From a virus, in IMG/VR virus record IMGVR_UViG_3300032893_000045, positions 1 through 61,455 of that record: a stretch of 61,455 nucleotides of DNA; one strand, written 5' to 3'. The position numbers were made by a program, and so were the translations under genes. The notes under the pieces are model-generated. The model was not told where the DNA came from, made no database searches, and saw only the letters and a list, made by a program, of their open reading frames with translations. Shown one piece after another: positions 49,739-56,776 of the stretch. How positions within the stretch are numbered: the first letter of the stretch is position 1; each line of letters begins with the position of its first letter.

Positions 49739-49753
49739 TCGCACGCATGTCAT
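49739..49753 (-). promoter_or_regulatory. ATGACA-TGCGTGCGA motif upstream of 49725
   Basis: Minus-strand ATGACATGCGTGCGA shares its last 14 bases with the element at 17977-17991, and both are followed about 13 bases on by an ATGAAG start. This spacing leaves no room for a standard -10 box, so an operator is as likely as a promoter. Confidence 0.5.
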
Positions 49754-49757
49754 CCGG

Positions 49758-49778
49758 GTCAAGCGGAAAACGCTTGAC
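49758..49778. promoter_or_regulatory. Perfect palindrome between divergent units
   Basis: GTCAAGCG, five-base spacer GAAAA, CGCTTGAC. Each arm contains TTGAC, so it supplies a -35-like box to each strand. It lies between the reversed gene and the structured region, so it may be an operator shared by both. Confidence 0.6.
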
Positions 49779-49803
49779 AGGGGTCCGAGGACGGGCGCAG
49801 GAT
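49774..49803 (+). promoter_or_regulatory. Putative promoter of the structured region
   Basis: TTGACA (49774-49779), 18-base spacer, CAGGAT (49798-49803). The -10 box is weak (A2, A5 and T6 match). The expected start near 49810 is where the first hairpin begins. Confidence 0.5.
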
Positions 49804-49809
49804 GGCCGG

Positions 49810-50250
49810 CGTTCGTCGGCCGGACAGACGAACGGCCCGGGAGACCGGAGGATCAACCCGGGCCGGAGTGCCTGCTGGGGTCACAGCAGGGCGTGGGAGG
49901 ACATTTTCCCACACCAAGCTGGACCCTGCAAGGAGAGAACGGGGACCTCTTTGGGTCTGGCTGCGACAACTCGGCGAGCAGAAACCGTCCAGGGGCTCCG
50001 CGCCCAGCAGCACGCGGACCTCCTGCGCGCGAGGCAAGAGAGGGAGACCCCCCAGCCCGCGCACCGCGAAACCCTCCCTATACCGGAAGTTCGGAGCCTT
50101 CTTTGCCTTGAAGGCGCTGAGCCGGGGACTCGTGCCGGCGCTCGTGCGTGGGCTCGGGGCTGGGCTGGGCTCGGGGCTGACAGGAACCGTCTCACCGACT
50201 GAACTTCCGGGTAGGGCTGGGAGGAGCGGGGGGCGGGGGGTCGGTGTGCC
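49810..50250 (+). ncRNA. Candidate large structured non-coding RNA
   Basis: No credible gene in about 440 bases, but successive stems: CGTTCGTC/GACGAACG (49810/49827); CGGCCCGGG/CCCGGGCCG (49833/49857); CCTGCTG/CAGCAGG (49871/49884); GTGGGA/TCCCAC (49893/49907); AGCTGGACCC/GGGTCTGGCT with two G-U pairs (49917/49953); TCCGCG/CGCGGA (49997/50013); CCCAGCCC/GGGCTGGG (50051/50214) enclosing CCGGAAGTTC/GAACTTCCGG (50083/50201), which encloses GCCTTC/GAAGGC (50096/50110) and GCCGG/CCGGC (50121/50135). A 13-base repeat GGGCTCGGGGCTG lies at 50150 and 50167. A promoter precedes it and another follows. Some pairing will be chance at this GC content. Confidence 0.5.
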
Positions 50251-50295
50251 AAGGAGACAACGTATAGCGCAGGAGGCTGCTTCGACCCCAATTCC

Positions 50296-50324
50296 TTGAC
50301 ACGCTACCGAAGGTAACGCATCAT
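50296..50324 (+). promoter_or_regulatory. Promoter in front of scaffold and capsid genes
   Basis: TTGACA (50296-50301), 17-base spacer with the near-palindrome CTACCGAAGGTAAC, CATCAT (50319-50324). Predicted start near 50331 leaves a 38-base leader to the scaffold ATG. Confidence 0.65.
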
Positions 50325-50368
50325 GCAGCCGTCCGAAGCGGGCGCCGCCCGCCCGCAGGAGGCGCACG

Positions 50369-51430
50369 ATGTCAGACGCACCAGTGGCCGACGCGGTCCC
50401 AGCCGAACCGACGGAACCCGTCGAGCCCACCGAGCCGCCCTCGGGAGAAGGAGAACCGGAGCCGGCGCCGCCCGCCGAGCCTGGCGAAGACGAGCCTCAA
50501 GACCTGAAGGACCTCCGAGCGAAGTACCCCGGGGAAGACGACGCGAAGCTGTTGCGGCGCCTGGCCCCCTCGTACTGGGAGCAGACGAGAGAAATCTCCC
50601 GACTCCACAAGGAACGCAGCGACTCGACGGTCGAGGAGCTACGCAACCGCGTGAAGGAGCTCGAGGCTCGAACGGCGCCGCCCGCCGACAAGAACGAGCC
50701 ACCCCCTCCAGAGATCCAGAGACTCGAGCAGGAGATCACGAGCCTCACGCAGGAACGCGACGGCCTGTACCAGCAGCAGGCGGCCGCCCTCCAGCAACTC
50801 ACCGAGACGAACGTCAAGATCGAGCGGCTGAAGGGGCAGGTCGAGTCGCCGCACACGCCCGAGGACGAGAAGCCGCACATCCAGCGGAGCATCGACGCCC
50901 TCGAAGCGCGATACGCGGCCATCTACGCGCAATGGCAGAGCTCCGGCCTCGACGCGAAGCGGACCCAGCGCGAACTGAGCCATCTCGTGAACGAACGAGA
51001 CTGGACGAAGCAGGTCGTCACCGAGCGCGCGGCCAGGCAAAAGCAGGAGCAGGAGCAGGCCCAGACCGACCTCAAGGCGGTCGTGGCGGACGTAGACGCG
51101 CAGATCGCAAAGACCGTGACGGACCTGAAATTCGGGGACTTGGCGGACGACGCCAAGGAGTACATCTTCACCAAGGTCACGAACGACTTCCGGAAGCTCG
51201 GGAACACCCCGGTCGGCGACATCGACGTGGAGGGCCTCGTCAGGCAACACGCCGAGAAGTACGCCAAGATCAGCCGCCTCGAAGCCCGTCGCGACTTCGC
51301 CAAGAGAAGCGAGAACAAGGCTGCGGTCTCCGGCCGCCCAGGCGCGCCGGCCCCGCGCTCCGCTCCCCCGAAGCCGCCACTAGACCAGATGGCGAGGGCG
51401 AGAAAGGCCCTCGAAGCGAAGGGGTGGTAG
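50369..51430 (+). CDS. Scaffolding protein, 353 aa
   Basis: ATG after GGAGGCGCACG. The first 50 residues are acidic and Pro-rich, residues 70-245 are heptad coiled coil (V-E-E-L-R-N-R-V-K-E-L-E and more), and the end is basic with L-D-Q-M-A-R-A-R-K-A-L-E-A-K-G-W. This layout, just before the capsid gene, is that of podovirus scaffolds that guide shell assembly through a basic C-terminal helix. Confidence 0.85.
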   Translation: MSDAPVADAVPAEPTEPVEPTEPPSGEGEPEPAPPAEPGEDEPQDLKDLRAKYPGEDDAKLLRRLAPSYWEQTREISRLHKERSDSTVEELRNRVKELEARTAPPADKNEPPPPEIQRLEQEITSLTQERDGLYQQQAAALQQLTETNVKIERLKGQVESPHTPEDEKPHIQRSIDALEARYAAIYAQWQSSGLDAKRTQRELSHLVNERDWTKQVVTERAARQKQEQEQAQTDLKAVVADVDAQIAKTVTDLKFGDLADDAKEYIFTKVTNDFRKLGNTPVGDIDVEGLVRQHAEKYAKISRLEARRDFAKRSENKAAVSGRPGAPAPRSAPPKPPLDQMARARKALEAKGW

Positions 51431-51449
51431 GCGGCCTGAAGGACCCGAC

Positions 51450-52721
51450 ATGACCACGGGCGCCATCGAGGACATCAGCGCCGAGTTGAAGACGCAGTAC
51501 CCGCCGGGGACGTTCGAGGAGCCGGTCAACAAGAACGCCCCGTACCGCAAGAGCCTCCAGAACGTGAACCTCGTCGTGCGCGAGGGCTACACCGCCGTGG
51601 TGCCCCTCGGCGTGGCGAGCGCCTGGAACGTCGCCTCGCCGGCAGACGCCGGCCCGGCCCAGGCCCCGATCGACCCGACCCGCGTGCAGGGCACGGTGAA
51701 CCCGGAGCTCTTCGTCGGTTCGTTCCAGATCGGCGTCAAGACGAAGAACATGGCGACCTCGGGGAAGAGCACGTTCAACCCCGGGGGCATCCTGCCCGAC
51801 CGCGTCGAGTCGACCGTGGCGGACCTCGGCAAGTACATCGAGGAGGTCTACGTCGGCTCCAACCGCGGCCGCCTCGCGATCGTCGCGACCAACCCCGGCG
51901 CGAACCAGTTCACCTGCGACGTGCCGATGCTCGATCTGCTGCTCCACAAGAACAAGCGGATCATGGCCTTCGACGCGCTCCAGTCCGGCAACTACCGGGG
52001 CTCGAGCGCGGCCGACGGACGGAAGATCACGGTCCTCGACCGCTCGACCCACACCGTCACCTACGACGGTGCCGACATGGGCGCGGTGGCCCCGGGCGAC
52101 TCGATCTTCATCCAGGGCACCTACGGCCGGACCCACTGGTCCCTGCGGGACATCGTGGACGACGGCACGCTCTGCCTGACGATCTACGGGCAGTCGCGGA
52201 ACACCTACCCCGAGCTCAAGGCGTTCGTCCAGAACGGCTCCGCGGGCTACCGGGACCTCAACGAGGCCCTGATCCTGGACATCATCGCGAACATCGCTCG
52301 CGAGACCGGCCAGAAGGTCACGCGGGCCCTCGCCAACGACGGCCAGGGCCGCAAGTACGTGGAGTTCATCCAGGCCGAGCGCCGCTACATGGGCCCGACC
52401 GGCTCCGACGTCAAGTACACGATCGGCTACAAGGACGGCTCGCTGAAGATCCTGGCGCCGGGCGTGGACGTCGACCTCGAGGCGGCGCCGGACGCGGAGC
52501 CGGGCGCGATCTTCTTCCTGACCTGGTCCACCTTCGGCCGCTACGAAGGCATGTCGATGGACTGGATCGACGACGACGCGCTCCTGCACCTGATCCCCGG
52601 CACCTCCGTGCACTCGATGGGCTTCCTGGCCTACGTGGGCTCGATCGAGAACCAGATCAACACGATGCCCCGAGCCAACGGCAAGCTCGGCAGCCTCAAC
52701 GACCCGATCCTGGGCACGTAG
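51450..52721 (+). CDS. Major capsid protein, P22-like coat, 423 aa
   Basis: ATG 19 bases after the scaffold stop with AAGGA upstream. The length, the position after scaffold, a Y-T-A-V-V-P-L-G front, the D-R-V-E-S-T-V-A-D-L helix and beta-rich later half fit HK97-fold coat proteins of P22-like phages. No frameshift or cleavage delta domain is visible. It would be the most abundant virion protein. Confidence 0.87.
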   Translation: MTTGAIEDISAELKTQYPPGTFEEPVNKNAPYRKSLQNVNLVVREGYTAVVPLGVASAWNVASPADAGPAQAPIDPTRVQGTVNPELFVGSFQIGVKTKNMATSGKSTFNPGGILPDRVESTVADLGKYIEEVYVGSNRGRLAIVATNPGANQFTCDVPMLDLLLHKNKRIMAFDALQSGNYRGSSAADGRKITVLDRSTHTVTYDGADMGAVAPGDSIFIQGTYGRTHWSLRDIVDDGTLCLTIYGQSRNTYPELKAFVQNGSAGYRDLNEALILDIIANIARETGQKVTRALANDGQGRKYVEFIQAERRYMGPTGSDVKYTIGYKDGSLKILAPGVDVDLEAAPDAEPGAIFFLTWSTFGRYEGMSMDWIDDDALLHLIPGTSVHSMGFLAYVGSIENQINTMPRANGKLGSLNDPILGT

Positions 52722-52749
52722 AGGCAGCGCCCCAGATGAATGAGCGGCG

Positions 52750-52783
52750 CCCCCCGTCACGGCTCGCCGAGCGTGGCGGGGGG
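52750..52783 (+). terminator. Strong hairpin after the capsid gene
   Basis: A 12-bp stem (52750-52761 with 52772-52783; CCCCCCG-T-CACG pairing with CGTG-G-CGGGGGG, one G-U pair) and a ten-base loop. No T-run follows, so it may be an attenuator or an RNA-stabilising 3' end that gives more coat message than downstream tail message. Confidence 0.6.
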
Positions 52784-52802
52784 TAGCCCAAAGAGGGAGA
52801 AC

Positions 52803-54020
52803 ATGAAGCTCCGCAACTTCTTTCTGATCGGGTGCGCCGCGCTTCTGCTGGCAGCGCCCGCGTGGGCCCAGTACCAGCCGGGCACGTCCGGGGGCATCCA
52901 GACCTTCACAGGCGTCACCGCGGGCGTCATCACGGCATCGAAGCCCGTCGTCGTCGACGTGAACAAGGACGTCAAGACCTTCCGGAACGTCTACGTCCTG
53001 TCGATCCAGGGGACGGCGGGGAGCGGCCTCAACCAGGCCGGGACCAACGTCTCGCTGGCGGCAGGCATCGGCACCGGGACCGGCGCCTCGGGGGCTCTCA
53101 TCGGGCAGGTCGCGCCTCCCGGGACGAGCGGCTCCGGCGCCAACTCGCTCGCCACGGCTTTCAGCTTCGGCGGCCTTTCGTACTCCATCGGCGGCTACGC
53201 CCAGGTCTCCGGCGGGGCCGTCGCGAGCAACAGCACGATCGCAGGCGTGAACGGAACCGGCACGAACCAGGTGGGCGGCAACCTCACGCTGACCGCCGGG
53301 CTCGGCACGGGCACGGGGACCGCCGGGACGCTGACCGGCCAGGTCGGGCCTCCGCTCGGGACCGGCTCGACGCAGGCGACGGCCCAGAACGTCTTCAACT
53401 TCGCCGGGACGAGCTACTCGATCGGCGGCTACTCGCAGATCTCCGGCGGCGCGGCCGCGGCGGCGTCGACGATCACGGGCGTCAACGGCGTCGGTACGGA
53501 TCAGGCCGGCGGCAGCCTCACGCTCGCTCCGGGAGCCGGCAGCGGTGCCGGCGGGACCGGGACGCTCGTAGCGATCCAGCGCAACCTCCCCGTCACGACC
53601 GGCGCTGCGACCCAGAACCAGGCTCCGGGACTCATCGTCTGTCCCCGCAAGACGCTCTCGACCTCGACCGGGACGGCGCAGGCTGTCGCCAACGTGGCCG
53701 TGGGAGCGAACGGTGCCGGCTCGATCCACGCCTGGATCACCGTGACCTGCAACGACGGGACGAACTTCGACAGCAACACCGTGGACGTCTACCAGGCATA
53801 CGTCGACAAGGCGTCCTCCTTCACGTTCGGCACGCCGACGGCCGGGACCGCGGCCGCGGCGAACAACTCCGGATCGTGCACGGTGGTTCCGACCTTCGTG
53901 GCGAACGGAACCGGAGTCGACGTGAAGGTCACGCCGGCCTTCACGACGATCGTGCCAACAGCCGTTTACGGGTACACGACGTTGCAGAACAACGGGGACG
54001 GAGCCGTTACCTGTCAGTGA
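52803..54020 (+). CDS. Exported Gly/Thr-repeat protein, 405 aa
   Basis: ATG at 52803 follows GAGGGAG. Residues 1-22 form a signal peptide ending P-A-W-A before Gln. Residues about 68-260 contain two and a half copies of a 78-residue unit with G-T-G-T-N-Q-V-G-G-N-L-T-L-T-A-G, G-Q-V-G-P-P and S-Y-S-I-G-G-Y. The last 140 residues are beta-rich with two Cys (I-V-C-P, V-T-C-N). It may be a capsid decoration, spike or secreted coat-like protein. Confidence 0.77.
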   Translation: MKLRNFFLIGCAALLLAAPAWAQYQPGTSGGIQTFTGVTAGVITASKPVVVDVNKDVKTFRNVYVLSIQGTAGSGLNQAGTNVSLAAGIGTGTGASGALIGQVAPPGTSGSGANSLATAFSFGGLSYSIGGYAQVSGGAVASNSTIAGVNGTGTNQVGGNLTLTAGLGTGTGTAGTLTGQVGPPLGTGSTQATAQNVFNFAGTSYSIGGYSQISGGAAAAASTITGVNGVGTDQAGGSLTLAPGAGSGAGGTGTLVAIQRNLPVTTGAATQNQAPGLIVCPRKTLSTSTGTAQAVANVAVGANGAGSIHAWITVTCNDGTNFDSNTVDVYQAYVDKASSFTFGTPTAGTAAAANNSGSCTVVPTFVANGTGVDVKVTPAFTTIVPTAVYGYTTLQNNGDGAVTCQ

Positions 54021-54086
54021 CGTCCAACCGACGCAACCCGTGGGCCGCCGCGAAGACCGCGGCCGCCTAGCACGGAGGGAAAACAG

Positions 54087-54443
54087 ATGGCAGTCAAGCT
54101 GAAGCGATTCTCGAGCACGACGGCCGCGGCGCTCTCCTCGACCTCGTGCTTCGGCACGAGCCGGCAGGCGGCGCAGTTCTTGGAGGTCGCCAACGCCCCG
54201 CAGGCGAACGGCTCCCCGAGCAGCGGCGTCGTCTTCCTGGGGCCGTCGACCGTGACGAGCGCTGGCCTGAACGCGACGAAGGCGCTGGCTCCGGGCCAGA
54301 CCTTCACGCTCCCGATCGGAGGCGGCTGGGCCGGCTTCCTCGTCGACCTCAGTTCGCTCTACGTCGTCTGCTCGGACGGCACGACGTTCGCCGACCTCAC
54401 GCTCGTCACCGCCGACGGGCGCAGGATCCCGACGCAGATCTGA
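54087..54443 (+). CDS. Head decoration-like protein, 118 aa
   Basis: ATG after GGAGGG. Small beta-rich chain, S-S-T-T-A-A-A-L-S-S-T-S, then F-T-L-P-I-G-G-G-W-A-G-F-L-V-D-L-S-S-L-Y-V, with no signal. Its position just past the capsid suggests a decoration or cement protein. No family is recognised. Confidence 0.72.
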   Translation: MAVKLKRFSSTTAAALSSTSCFGTSRQAAQFLEVANAPQANGSPSSGVVFLGPSTVTSAGLNATKALAPGQTFTLPIGGGWAGFLVDLSSLYVVCSDGTTFADLTLVTADGRRIPTQI

Positions 54444-54445
54444 CG

Positions 54446-55159
54446 ATGGGCTGGCGCGACTGGCAGCGTAGGCGCATCGAGGTCCCGCTCGACCGTCAGG
54501 TCGACACCTGGCGTGTCGGCGGCCCCGACGTGCATACCTGCGTCGCGCCGCCCGGCTTCGAGAAGGATCCGGCCGTCACCGCCGCGATCCGAGAGTTCGA
54601 CCCGGGCGTCATCCCGATGTGGCGCGTCCAAATCTGGCTGCCGCCCGGGGAGTTCCAGCCGTACCTCGCCGTGCATCATGTGATCGGCCGTCACTACCCC
54701 CATCCGCGCTACCTCCGACGCCAGTTCCACGTCGAGGTCCCGCAGGGCTGGGAAGGGCCGGTGCCGAACTTCCTCGATGCCGTGCTCGAGGACCGTGAGG
54801 CGACGAAGTGGACCGGGCCCGCGGGCTACCTGCCGTGGGACTGGTCGGCGTACCGCTGGTGCCGCTTCCAGTACGAGGCGCTGACGGTTGCCGCCTACTA
54901 CGAGCGCGTGAAGGCGGCGCGAGAGCGCCAGGACCGCGCCCGCGACGGTGCCTTCAGCGAGCTCGAGTACCGAACGAAGGACTTCGAGCGCTGGGCGCTA
55001 CATCACCTCGAGAAGCACAACGTCAGCGATCAGGACTGGCAGGAGTACCAGGAGCTCGTTCGTCGCGGACGACAGCGAAAGCCGTTCGTGCAGATGCCGG
55101 GCCCGGCGGCCGCCCCCCGGGCCTTCACCCCACACGGGGCCGCCCCCCGGGAAGGATAG
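54446..55159 (+). CDS. Hypothetical virion-region protein, 237 aa
   Basis: ATG at 54446 two bases after the upstream stop. Contains W-R-V-Q-I-W-L-P-P-G-E-F, many aromatic residues, then a long charged helix (A-Y-Y-E-R-V-K-A-A-R-E-R). The C-terminal 25 residues are Pro-rich. Similar layout occurs in minor head proteins of some marine and soil phages, but I cannot name one. Confidence 0.76.
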   Translation: MGWRDWQRRRIEVPLDRQVDTWRVGGPDVHTCVAPPGFEKDPAVTAAIREFDPGVIPMWRVQIWLPPGEFQPYLAVHHVIGRHYPHPRYLRRQFHVEVPQGWEGPVPNFLDAVLEDREATKWTGPAGYLPWDWSAYRWCRFQYEALTVAAYYERVKAARERQDRARDGAFSELEYRTKDFERWALHHLEKHNVSDQDWQEYQELVRRGRQRKPFVQMPGPAAAPRAFTPHGAAPREG

Positions 55160-55164
55160 ACGCG

Positions 55165-56019
55165 ATGCCGAGGAAGAAGCTGTCGGACCGGACGCGGATG
55201 TACGTGATCGTGTGGCCCGGCGACGAGGACCTCCAGCTTCAGTTCGACGGGGAGCTCTTCTGGGTGCCGAGCCGCGACCACTCCGCGGACCCGCGAGACC
55301 GATCGAAGCACTGGCGGATGCCCTCCGCCACGACGCCGAAGGGCGAGTTCATCCCCGGGACGATCGTGGTGAAGGACGAGTATGCCGTCATCGACGGCAA
55401 CCGCATCAAGCGCTTCGACGCCTACGAGATGGTCACCCACCTCGAGAGCGTCTCCGGCGAGAAGGTGACGCAGCGGGGACTGGCCGTCGTCGAAAGCTGG
55501 GACGAGGTCGCGGAAGCGATGGCCGAGGGGCGTCCGCTCTACGAAGCCTCGCGCGACCGCGAAGCCGAGAAGTACCTCCAGGACGAGCTCGCCCGGCGCG
55601 CGGAGTTGCAGCGGATGGGCCAGCCGGTCATGCCGTCCTCGTCGGAGCCGAAGGTGAAGTGGGCCATCGCCCATCTCCAGAGCCGCGGCCTGAGCCGCCT
55701 CTCGGCGATCGAGACTGACGCGATCCGCGCTGCCCTGTCGGGGAATGCCGCGCCCGCCGGTCCCGCCGTGCCGCGGCCGCCGATCGCTCCCGCGACTCCG
55801 GTGGCGGCGGAGTTGGCATCGGCCGAGGAGATCTTCGAGCAGGCCGCCAACGTCGGGCTGACTCTCAAGAAGCCTGAGCTCGAGGGACTCCTGCGGGGAG
55901 ACGTCGAGACGCGGAAGGCCATCGCGGAACAGATCAAGAAGCGGACCGAAGACGTCCTGGGGGCGGTCAAGGCCGCCGGGACGGACACGCAGGACGAGGG
56001 CGCTCCGGCAAGCGCCTGA
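55165..56019 (+). CDS. Hypothetical virion-region protein, 284 aa
   Basis: ATG after GGAAGG. The front is beta-rich (M-Y-V-I-V-W-P-G-D-E-D-L-Q-L-Q-F), the middle a charged helix, then an Ala/Pro-rich linker and a C-terminal helical domain (L-K-K-P-E-L-E-G-L-L-R-G). A minor head protein is likely by position. Function not assigned. Confidence 0.76.
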   Translation: MPRKKLSDRTRMYVIVWPGDEDLQLQFDGELFWVPSRDHSADPRDRSKHWRMPSATTPKGEFIPGTIVVKDEYAVIDGNRIKRFDAYEMVTHLESVSGEKVTQRGLAVVESWDEVAEAMAEGRPLYEASRDREAEKYLQDELARRAELQRMGQPVMPSSSEPKVKWAIAHLQSRGLSRLSAIETDAIRAALSGNAAPAGPAVPRPPIAPATPVAAELASAEEIFEQAANVGLTLKKPELEGLLRGDVETRKAIAEQIKKRTEDVLGAVKAAGTDTQDEGAPASA

Positions 56020-56035
56020 AGCCGGGGAGGGGTCG

Positions 56036-56773
56036 GTGCTGTGTAGCGAGGTCATCGACTACCAGATCACCTTCATCGACAGCACCGGAGCGGATCCCGA
56101 CGAGGACGAGAACCGCCGGAGCCGCCACCTCTTCAACCTGAAGGTCGGCGTCAACACGATCCGCCACCATCGGGATTGGGCCTTCGCGCGCACCTCGGCC
56201 AGCCTGACCCTCGTAGACGGCTCCGTGAAGCTCCCCGACGACTTCCTCCAGATCGGGAAGTACGGCGGCCTCTTCAACACGAGCGAGGGCGGCTTCGAGA
56301 TGCTGGAGGAGCCGGAGACCACGATCAACCAGATCAGAAACTCCGGCCAGGAGAACACGGCGGTCTTTGCCATCTTCGGCTCGGACGAGGGGACGAGGCA
56401 CGTCCCGGCCGGAGAGAACAACAACCCACCGGAGGTCGTCGCGGTCCCCCCGGCGCGGCTGATCCAGGTCCCCACGAACACGCAGCTCGTCCTGATGCTG
56501 AGCTACATCGCCAAGACCCCCGACCTCGCAGACTCGGCAGTCCATGGCGGGGACGATCTACTGGACCAGAACCTCGAGCGCGCGATTCCGCTCGAGTACC
56601 ACGAGACCGTCGTCCTGCCGTATTGCAGCGCGAAAGCGCGCGAATCGAAGGGCGACGCCCGGTGGAAGAACGACCAGGCCGCCTTCATGCTCGGCCTCCA
56701 GTCTATGCTCCGCACCTGCCGGCGATCCCAAGGGACCGTGCGGCAGTTGCCCTCCTTCTTCGGCCGGAGATAG
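56036..56773 (+). CDS. Head-completion / tail accessory protein, P22 gp4-like, 245 aa
   Basis: GTG after GGAGGGGTCG. W-A-F-A-R-T-S-A-S-L-T-L, V-K-L-P-D-D-F-L-Q-I-G-K, and the helix A-I-P-L-E-Y-H-E-T-V-V-L-P-Y-C-S-A-K-A match the order in P22 gp4-type proteins that extend the portal and plug onto the tail. It stands directly before the hub genes, as in P22-like genomes. Confidence 0.78.
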   Translation: MLCSEVIDYQITFIDSTGADPDEDENRRSRHLFNLKVGVNTIRHHRDWAFARTSASLTLVDGSVKLPDDFLQIGKYGGLFNTSEGGFEMLEEPETTINQIRNSGQENTAVFAIFGSDEGTRHVPAGENNNPPEVVAVPPARLIQVPTNTQLVLMLSYIAKTPDLADSAVHGGDDLLDQNLERAIPLEYHETVVLPYCSAKARESKGDARWKNDQAAFMLGLQSMLRTCRRSQGTVRQLPSFFGRR

Positions 56774-56776
56774 CCC

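Noticed and set aside
49833-49865. Nine-bp stem CGGCCCGGG/CCCGGGCCG as a transcription terminator
   Set aside because: No T-run on either strand, and it lies in series with other stems after a promoter.
49747-50299. Plus-strand open frames of 151 and 165 codons in the gap before the scaffold
   Set aside because: No ribosome site, composition like shadow frames, no recognisable domain, and the DNA is better explained by paired stems.
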